From JAGPCK01 sp041675505 (lineage in GTDB: Bacteria > Bacteroidota > Bacteroidia > UKL13-3), in the NCBI GenBank assembly GCA_041675505.1, contig JBAYTR010000014.1, positions 1-64,000 on the forward strand: a stretch of DNA of 64,000 bases. Reading direction: 5' to 3'. Position 1 is the stretch's first letter; each line of letters begins with the position of its first letter. This document shows positions 58,256 to 64,000 of this stretch, in pieces. The translations under genes and the position numbers were made by a program. Below the pieces are notes generated by a model that was not told where the DNA came from, did not search any database, and worked only from the letters and a program-made list of their open reading frames with translations.

Positions 58256-60277
58256 CTAGTGAAAAGAGTAGCTGAGATTAAATAGGAAACTCCTTCCGGG
58301 TCGCGTAACTGCCGAAAAATCAAGATGTTCTCTGTATGAACGGTCGGTAATGTTTTCTATTGATGTACTAAAGTGGACAGCGTGACCACCGGTGTTGAAT
58401 TTGTACCCCAGCCTCAGGTTAAAAACGCTGTAAGCCCTTGTCTCCATTTCACCAAATGAAGCACTGTTGCGATACTGTGGCAGGGCCCACTCTGCTTCAA
58501 GTTGAACAAACCAACCTTTCTTTTTGAATTTAAATGCGTGTAAACATTTTAAAGGAGGCATCTGGGGCAATGCTTCTCCGTCAGCATCTGCTCCAACGGT
58601 TATTTTGGCCGTACTGATATGTTCCAGGTGTTTATTGAAGAGGTGAGAAAAGGTGAAATCGCCTCCGTAAATTCGGGCAAAGGAAAGGTTAGTATAGCTT
58701 TTAACGCCACGTGCTCCTATGGTCATAGCTATCCATGCAGGGTTCAGTTCACCCAATATATAATTGTTGATGTGGTGGTAGTAAAAAACGGCCTGTACCA
58801 TGGTTCTTTTTTTTACCATGTTTACTTCTATTTCCGCCTGTTTCGCCTGTTCTTTTTTAAGTAGTAAATTACCTGTGTAATCAAAATTGTCTAATCGGTT
58901 AAAGAGGTAGTAGCCATATAATTCATTGGGTGTAGGGGCTCGTTCAGCATAGCCAATACCGGCTTTTAATGACGTGCTTTTACTCAGTATTCTGCTGTAG
59001 GCAAGTTGAATGTTGGATGTATAGAAAACCCGCTGCAAAGGAAAAGTGCCGAATACCGACCACTGTTTTTTACCGAATTCGCTGTCCATCACACTCAACA
59101 TTCTGTCAACTCTCCCGCTTACTGAAAAAAGTTGCATGGAGTCTATTTTAATGTCGTCTTTTAGAAATACTCCTGTGTTAATGCGGTAATTGTCAGGAAG
59201 GGTGAGCATGAACATGGCGGGCTCATTTATCGGGTACATAGTCATTTCGGCACGTGTGAAACTGTGAGAAGCATCAACTCGCCCCGTTATCATATGTTTC
59301 TTTATTTTTTTAATGCTGAACTCTGAGAAGTAACCCATGGTTTTGCTTTTACCAGGCATATCCATGTGCATGGGCACAAAAGGCCTGCGTGTATCATCCA
59401 TACTGTGCTGTATGGTGTTGTAGTAGACTTTAGATTTTATTGTTCGAAAGAAATTTTGATCGTTTTGAAAAGTGTGTGAGAGCGAGGCAATGGAAGCATG
59501 CGCGTACCCCACATCCATGGTAAGTGCAGGGAAACCGATATTCCATCCGCGGTCATCCAGATAATCTGCTTTCAGGGAATGTTTTTCTGAAGCCTGCCAG
59601 ATTATTGCTGTGGCCACGTTAGTTTTTTCATAACCTGAGAAAGGTACGGTAACACATCCACCGGTTTTATAGTCATCGGCTTTGCGATATGCTCCGCTGA
59701 TTCTCCAAGCAATTTTATTGTTGTTCAGATTAAGAAACAGGCTGTTGCTGGTACTTTTGTTAACTGTATTATAACCGCTGTTAAAGCCAACGTAAGGTTT
59801 GTTGTTGCACAAAAATTCAGGTTCTTTTAGTGCCATATTAATTCCTCCACCCAAGGTTGACCCCATGCCCGACCCCGATGCTCCGGTAGTCACCTGCAAA
59901 CTCTGGAGGTTGGCTGGTTCTACATAAATATTTACCGGATCCATTTTATCTGTACAGGCACCCACAATTTTCATCCCGTCAATGGTTAGGTTAATTTGCC
60001 CCGCTGAGTATCCTCTCAACATAGGTTCCATACCGTAACTGCCTCTTCTGATTAGAGAGATGCCGGGCATTCTCAGTAAAATTTCTTCTGTTGTGGCTGA
60101 TTTGTTGTTTCTGTAAAAATTAAAAACATCGTCCTGTTGCGAAAAATGTTCACATACAATTACTTCATTTAACTCCAGCTTTTTTATGGATGAATCTGCA
60201 ACAGAGTTTTGAGCAAGTGCTGTTGTAAAACAACAGCACTTGAGCACAAATATATATCCTATTTTTTTAAGCGGCAT
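58256..60277 (-). CDS. TonB-dependent receptor, probable copper uptake (OprC/NosA-like)
   Basis: The 673-residue receptor has a signal peptide (V-L-K-C-C-C-F-T-T-A-L-A-Q), a plug domain (L-N-E-V-I-V-C ... P-M-L-R-G-Y, 36-160) and a 22-strand barrel ending in an aromatic F-H. The plug contains G-A-C-T-D-K-M-D-P-V-N-I-Y (residues 106-118), which matches the Cys/Met metal-binding segment typical of OprC/NosA copper receptors, and an extracellular-type loop P-M-H-M-D-M-P (302-308). It overlaps the upstream lipoprotein gene by one base (TAATG), forming a cluster with a Met/His-rich lipoprotein and a Cys-rich small protein. Copper as ligand is an inference from motifs. Confidence 0.88.
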   Translation of the reverse strand: MPLKKIGYIFVLKCCCFTTALAQNSVADSSIKKLELNEVIVCEHFSQQDDVFNFYRNNKSATTEEILLRMPGISLIRRGSYGMEPMLRGYSAGQINLTIDGMKIVGACTDKMDPVNIYVEPANLQSLQVTTGASGSGMGSTLGGGINMALKEPEFLCNNKPYVGFNSGYNTVNKSTSNSLFLNLNNNKIAWRISGAYRKADDYKTGGCVTVPFSGYEKTNVATAIIWQASEKHSLKADYLDDRGWNIGFPALTMDVGYAHASIASLSHTFQNDQNFFRTIKSKVYYNTIQHSMDDTRRPFVPMHMDMPGKSKTMGYFSEFSIKKIKKHMITGRVDASHSFTRAEMTMYPINEPAMFMLTLPDNYRINTGVFLKDDIKIDSMQLFSVSGRVDRMLSVMDSEFGKKQWSVFGTFPLQRVFYTSNIQLAYSRILSKSTSLKAGIGYAERAPTPNELYGYYLFNRLDNFDYTGNLLLKKEQAKQAEIEVNMVKKRTMVQAVFYYHHINNYILGELNPAWIAMTIGARGVKSYTNLSFARIYGGDFTFSHLFNKHLEHISTAKITVGADADGEALPQMPPLKCLHAFKFKKKGWFVQLEAEWALPQYRNSASFGEMETRAYSVFNLRLGYKFNTGGHAVHFSTSIENITDRSYREHLDFSAVTRPGRSFLFNLSYSFH

Positions 60278-61125
60278 TACAGTGTAATATCAAAGTAAGC
60301 AGTGCTGTCTACAACAGCAGTTCCTTGTTTAATAAGGAGTTTCACTCTCCATAAGCCTGTCATAGTGAAGTTTACTTTTCCGGTATAGTGTCCATCACTG
60401 GTAAATGAGGGGTTAACATTGTTAGGTGATCCATGGCCCATACTTGGCATGGTGGGTTCAATTTCTACTGTGTAATTATCAACTCCCGGAAAACTCATCA
60501 TGTTTGCTCTTTTATGAATGGCGATTTCAAAATCGTTCATTCCCACTTCGGGCTTAAGTGGTTTCACCAGGCTGATTAAAATTTTGCTGCTATCATTCAA
60601 TGCGGTGAGGGACATTATTCTATTCGGAGTGTTTTTTACGGTGATATCAAATTCCGCTTCACCTTCTTTATCATTGGAATGATTGTGGACATGCAGCGTA
60701 AGTGTCCAGTATTCACTGCTATTGGAAGGCATAGAGAAATAAACAGCGCCCTCAAAAAGTCCTTTTACAGCATTTTCATCAGGGTTTTCAAAAGGGCAGG
60801 CGTGCGTCATACTCATCATGTGCATTAACGGGTTGAAGCCTATGTGTGAGTTGGTAATGCGGGCCTGAGTGAGTGAATCGTACAAGGCAACATAAATTTT
60901 ATTGTAGCCTGTTTGCAGGTCAGTTTCAGCATAAAGTTTTACCATGGCCGAAGCGCCCTGAGCATAGCTTGTGCCAATAAGTTTTAATGTTGACGGAACA
61001 GGGTACGGATCAGAAGGTAGGGGAGTAGAAGTATCGTCATCTTTTTTGCATGACGTAACGAAAATAAGAGAGAGGGAGATGGCAAGCATCCATATAACTT
61101 TAGTAGCTCTGGTTAATGATTTCAT
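60277..61125 (-). CDS. Met/His-rich lipoprotein, probable metal-binding partner of the TonB receptor
   Basis: The 282-residue lipoprotein has a signal with lipobox V-T-S-C (Cys26). Residues 101-110 read M-H-M-M-S-M-T-H-A-C and 226-232 M-P-S-M-G-H-G, clusters of soft-metal ligands; the second resembles the M-x-x-M-G-H-G of FixH/YtkA-like domains, and the final beta-sandwich (W-R-V-K-L-L-I) fits that family, while the N-terminal half is a second similar domain. It would sit on the outer membrane next to the receptor, handing metal over or sensing it. No homologue can be checked here; the assignment rests on motif and context. Confidence 0.75.
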   Translation of the reverse strand: MKSLTRATKVIWMLAISLSLIFVTSCKKDDDTSTPLPSDPYPVPSTLKLIGTSYAQGASAMVKLYAETDLQTGYNKIYVALYDSLTQARITNSHIGFNPLMHMMSMTHACPFENPDENAVKGLFEGAVYFSMPSNSSEYWTLTLHVHNHSNDKEGEAEFDITVKNTPNRIMSLTALNDSSKILISLVKPLKPEVGMNDFEIAIHKRANMMSFPGVDNYTVEIEPTMPSMGHGSPNNVNPSFTSDGHYTGKVNFTMTGLWRVKLLIKQGTAVVDSTAYFDITL

Positions 61126-61207
61126 GATAATAAGGTTAAATAAATAATACTAAAAACAGAACACAATTCACCCTGATAGGGCAGCAGAAATGTGTAGGAA
61201 TATTTAG

Positions 61208-61573
61208 TTAACCGATTGCGGGTGGATGAAATACAGCGTGGTTTTTTCCCTGTGCAACACAGAACGAAACAAGCGGATAATTGATGCGAATTGAACTGAG
61301 TGTAATTTTAAAACTCTGACCGTTGGTGCAGATAAGTGTTTCAAGGTAGTCCTTTACTGTAGAAGTTTGCTTCTGCTCTTTTTCTGTTTCTTTTTTGAAC
61401 TCTTTCTTCAGGAAACATTTGCCTTCGCATCTTTTGGATGGAGTGTTTTTGTTTTCACACAATTCACTTACAATTTTCTTCTCGTTGAGTTTAAATAAAA
61501 GTAATGTGTGGAGTCTTCCTGAAATTTGCCAGGAGAAGGAAAGTAACAACAAAAATGAAACTGCTTTTACCAT
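61208..61573 (-). CDS. Small cysteine-containing exported/membrane protein of the metal cluster
   Basis: The 121-residue product has an N-terminal hydrophobic segment (V-S-F-L-L-L-L-S-F-S-W) and then L-C-E-N-K-N-T-P-S-K-R-C-E-G-K-C-F-L-K-K-E, where Cys39, Cys49 and Cys53 form a C-x9-C-x3-C pattern followed by basic helices; a further Cys lies near the C-terminus with His at 111 and 115. Short proteins with C-x-G-K-C-x-L-K-K accompany metal-type TonB receptor clusters in Bacteroidota in my recollection, which should be confirmed. First gene of the cluster, 82 bp upstream of the lipoprotein. Confidence 0.7.
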   Translation of the reverse strand: MVKAVSFLLLLSFSWQISGRLHTLLLFKLNEKKIVSELCENKNTPSKRCEGKCFLKKEFKKETEKEQKQTSTVKDYLETLICTNGQSFKITLSSIRINYPLVSFCVAQGKNHAVFHPPAIG

Positions 61574-61682
61574 CTGTCAGTCAGGTCAACTAGTTTTTTG
61601 ACTTTACAAAGTAAATGCTTTTTTTGAGTATACATAGCTCATTTAACAATGATTAATATCATGTATGAGATGCTGATTCAGG

Positions 61683-62468
61683 TCATAAACAACCTGTTCT
61701 TCCCCCGTCAACAGGCAGGTTGATTCCGGTTATGTAGGCAGCCTGTGGTGAGGCAAGAAATACTGCCGCGTAAGCAATTTCTTCTGCTGCGGCAAAACGT
61801 GCGGCAGGAATTTCAGCAAGCATATGCGCTTCTATGGAAGCGGTATCTGTGGCTGAATGAGTTGCTTTATTCTGAATGATACTTTCCAAACGCACAGTTT
61901 TAGTTGCACCGGGTAAAACGTTATTTACTGTAATGCCAAATCCGGCCAATTCAGTAGCCAAGGTTTTTGACCAGTTGGCTACAGCTGCTCTGGTGGTGTT
62001 GGAAACTCCCAGATTGGCCAGCGGTTGTTTTACAGAAGTGGAGATAATATTTATAATACGTCCGTAACCTGCTTTTTTCATTCCATCAAGAGTAGCCTGC
62101 ATCAGAATATGATTGCAGATGAGATGTTGTTCATATGCCTGCAAAAATGATTCGGCAGCGGCATTTGCAATAGGACCCGCTGCAGGGCCACCGGTATTAT
62201 TGATAAGTATGTGAACCGGATGTTGTGCGGTATAAGCCGTTATACTTTTTTTGAGCTCATCAGGCTTAGAAAAATCTGCTGTGATGTAATGGTGTTCAGC
62301 TTTGTGCAGGGTCGAGAGTTCCTGCAAAACATTTTTTAGTTTATCTTCATTACGGGCCACCAGTGTAACCGCAGCTCCGCTTCTAGCAAGTTCTGCTGCA
62401 ATGGCTTTACCTATACCTTGTGTGCTGCCACAAACCAGGGCTCTTTTATCTGTTAAACTGATAATCAT
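61683..62468 (-). CDS. SDR-family oxidoreductase lacking the canonical Tyr and Lys
   Basis: The 261-residue Rossmann protein begins A-L-V-C-G-S-T-Q-G-I-G (cofactor glycine loop, TGxxxGxG type), and has V-A-R-N, N-N-T-G-G-P and the terminal P-V-D-G-G, all normal SDR features. The catalytic serine is Ser143, but the position 13 residues on, usually Tyr, is Ser156, and the usual Lys four further is Arg160 (S-N-T-T-R in place of Y-x-x-x-K). It may be an inactive or divergent reductase. It lies alone between the metal cluster and the S9 peptidase; substrate unknown. Confidence 0.85.
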   Translation of the reverse strand: MIISLTDKRALVCGSTQGIGKAIAAELARSGAAVTLVARNEDKLKNVLQELSTLHKAEHHYITADFSKPDELKKSITAYTAQHPVHILINNTGGPAAGPIANAAAESFLQAYEQHLICNHILMQATLDGMKKAGYGRIINIISTSVKQPLANLGVSNTTRAAVANWSKTLATELAGFGITVNNVLPGATKTVRLESIIQNKATHSATDTASIEAHMLAEIPAARFAAAEEIAYAAVFLASPQAAYITGINLPVDGGRTGCL

Positions 62469-62474
62469 TTTTTG

Positions 62475-62482
62475 TATGTTTG
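62475..62482 (+). promoter_or_regulatory. -7 box TATGTTTG of the S9 peptidase gene
   Basis: Exact TAnnTTTG match 23 bases upstream of the ATG. Confidence 0.6.
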
Positions 62483-62505
62483 AAGGACATTATAATTTTT
62501 CAAAT

Positions 62506-64000
62506 ATGCGAAAACTGCTCAGTATACTCTTCATCTTTTTTTACGGATGTTTATTTGCACAAAATGTACTCACCCCCGAGTTCCTATGGAAATTAGGCCG
62601 AATCAATGAGTTTGACTTGTCTAAAGACGGCAAAACAGTAATTTATGCAGTAAAACGATATGATCTTGCGGCTAATAGCGGGAAGAGTTTTCTTTACAGT
62701 ATTCCGGTTGCAGGTGGTGAACCCAAGTTGTTAGCAAACGATTCATGGAACGTTAACTCAGTAAAATTTGTGAATGGTAAAATTGCATTCATGTGTGCCA
62801 AAAGCGGAGAAATGCAACTTTGGCAAATGAATGCAGATGGCACAAACCCTGTTCAGGTTACCTCCGTTTCAGGAGGAATAAACGGTTACCTGTATTCAAC
62901 AGACGGGATGAAGCTGGCTTATGCTGCAGATGTGCAAACGCGTATGACAATAAAAAATATTTATCCTGATTTGCCGCAAGCCACAGGTAAAATTGCTGAT
63001 GGATTGATGTACCGGCATTGGGATAACTGGGAAGATGAATTCAGTTCACACGTGTTTACAGCTAATATCTCTTTGACAGGAATGGTGATAAGAGGGAAAG
63101 ATATTTTGCAGGGAGAACCTTTTGATGCACCTACGCAACCCTTTGGTGGTATGGAAGAAGTGGCCTGGAGTCCGGATGGGAAGTACATTGTTTACAGTTG
63201 TAAAAAAATGCAGGGAACCACAGAGGCGGTAAGTACAAATACAGACATTTACCTGTATGAGTTGGCTTCAGGTAAAACATTGAACCTTTCTGCAGGAATG
63301 AACGGTTACGATAAAAATCCGCAATTCTCGCCTGATGGTAGTGTTGTGGTTTGGATGAGCATGGAAACTCCCGGCTATGAAAGCGATAAAACCAGGCTGA
63401 TGATGTTTGACATGAATGGTGTTTCACTAATTGCAGAAGGTACTCCCACGCTGCCTTTTGTGCGTGACCTGACTACCGCATTTGCGCATTCAGTAGAAAG
63501 TTTTATCTGGGTGAATAATTCAGTATTGTCCTTTACTTCTACAATCAATGCTACGCAGCAGGTTTTTACTTTAAACAGATTACTTAAGGCTAACGTATAC
63601 CCGCAACTTACCAAAGGAGATTATGATTATATATCCGTTGCGGCCGCATCAACTGATAAGGAAACAACTTTGGTGGGTTCAAGAATGTCCATCAGTTCTC
63701 CGGCAGAGTTATATGTTATTGATGCTAAAACAGGCGCTGCCCGTCAGCTTACTTTTGAAAACAAGCAACTGCTTTCCGGAATAAAAATGGGTAAAGTGGA
63801 GAAACGAATGGTGAAAACCTCTGACGGAAAAGAGATGCTTACCTGGGTAATTCTTCCTCCTGATTTTGATGCCACTAAAAAGTACCCTGCACTTTTATAT
63901 TGTCAGGGTGGGCCACAGAGTCCCGTTTCACAATTTTTCAGCTACCGTTGGAATTTTCAATTGATGGCAGCAAAAGGATACATTGTAGTAGCGCCAAACA
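62506..64000 (+). CDS. S9-family prolyl oligopeptidase-type peptidase, 3' end outside the window
   Basis: An open frame of 498 codons runs from the ATG giving M-R-K-L-L-S-I-L-F to the window edge with no stop. A signal peptide (F-F-Y-G-C-L-F-A-Q) precedes a beta-propeller region with repeated S-x-D-G-x-x-L/I-x-Y/F-x-S/A (e.g. S-P-D-G-K-Y-I-V-Y) and the family marker M-Y-R-H-W-D-N-W-E-D-E. The alpha/beta-hydrolase domain has just begun (Y-P-A-L-L-Y-C-Q-G-G-P-Q), and the catalytic G-x-S-x-G lies beyond the edge. Dipeptidyl/acyl-aminoacyl peptidase activity is by family. A periplasmic or surface exopeptidase. Confidence 0.9.
   Translation, partial: MRKLLSILFIFFYGCLFAQNVLTPEFLWKLGRINEFDLSKDGKTVIYAVKRYDLAANSGKSFLYSIPVAGGEPKLLANDSWNVNSVKFVNGKIAFMCAKSGEMQLWQMNADGTNPVQVTSVSGGINGYLYSTDGMKLAYAADVQTRMTIKNIYPDLPQATGKIADGLMYRHWDNWEDEFSSHVFTANISLTGMVIRGKDILQGEPFDAPTQPFGGMEEVAWSPDGKYIVYSCKKMQGTTEAVSTNTDIYLYELASGKTLNLSAGMNGYDKNPQFSPDGSVVVWMSMETPGYESDKTRLMMFDMNGVSLIAEGTPTLPFVRDLTTAFAHSVESFIWVNNSVLSFTSTINATQQVFTLNRLLKANVYPQLTKGDYDYISVAAASTDKETTLVGSRMSISSPAELYVIDAKTGAARQLTFENKQLLSGIKMGKVEKRMVKTSDGKEMLTWVILPPDFDATKKYPALLYCQGGPQSPVSQFFSYRWNFQLMAAKGYIVVAPN

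Overview
This is a bacterial chromosome segment from the Bacteroidota. Several independent signs agree: many genes sit just downstream of the phylum's -7 promoter box (TAnnTTTG), some with a TTG/TTTG -33 element about 19 bp upstream; Shine-Dalgarno sequences are mostly absent and leaders very short; there is a TonB-dependent receptor, a giant subtilase with a type IX secretion C-terminal tail, many outer-membrane beta-barrels and 'FAQ'-type signal peptides, and sigma-54 and multi-PAS signalling proteins typical of free-living Sphingobacteria/Chitinophagia-like lineages. Genus cannot be fixed from the sequence.

Layout. 1-2.5 kb is an accessory patch: the last residues of an IS3-type transposase abut the C-terminal stump of a histidine kinase, followed by hairpin repeats around a TPR gene and an unrecognised gene. 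2.7-6.8 kb is a minus-strand housekeeping block: purQ, then gltX, a lipoprotein, a B12-binding domain and a crotonase, closed by a terminator. 6.85-7.44 kb and 17.1-17.48 kb hold two copies, in opposite orientation, of a composite AT-rich non-coding repeat. Between them lie a Schlafen/AlbA_2 protein, a duplicated beta-barrel pair with a nearly identical leader, isocitrate dehydrogenase, a kynurenine operon (kynU, kmo and two small exported proteins), bioY and a kynurenine-formamidase-like cyclase.

17.5-28.5 kb: histidine kinase, ruvX, def, a DUF4097-like protein, an RluD-type pseudouridine synthase, a membrane protein, murQ with an amino-sugar kinase (peptidoglycan recycling), a C-terminal processing protease, two tiny lipoproteins, der, era and initiator tRNA-fMet. 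28.6-42.2 kb: a previously unlisted 44-residue exported peptide gene, a response regulator with a nine-PAS kinase, tRNA-Leu(CAA), rseP, dxr, beta-barrels, and a hybrid kinase with a sigma-54 activator.

42.2-52.8 kb: GH3-family ligase, a Gcr-type 'recombinase' membrane protein, a DUF4139 protein, an acyl-CoA carboxylase beta subunit, an AT-rich orphan, rsmG, a glycosyltransferase and an exported protein. 52.8-64 kb: the subtilase, a three-gene cluster (small Cys protein, Met/His-rich lipoprotein, TonB receptor with OprC/NosA-like metal residues) that looks like a copper acquisition system, an SDR enzyme lacking the usual Tyr/Lys, and the start of an S9 peptidase running off the window. The copper-type cluster, the inverted 10-kb composite repeat pair and the small exported peptide are the parts most worth following up.
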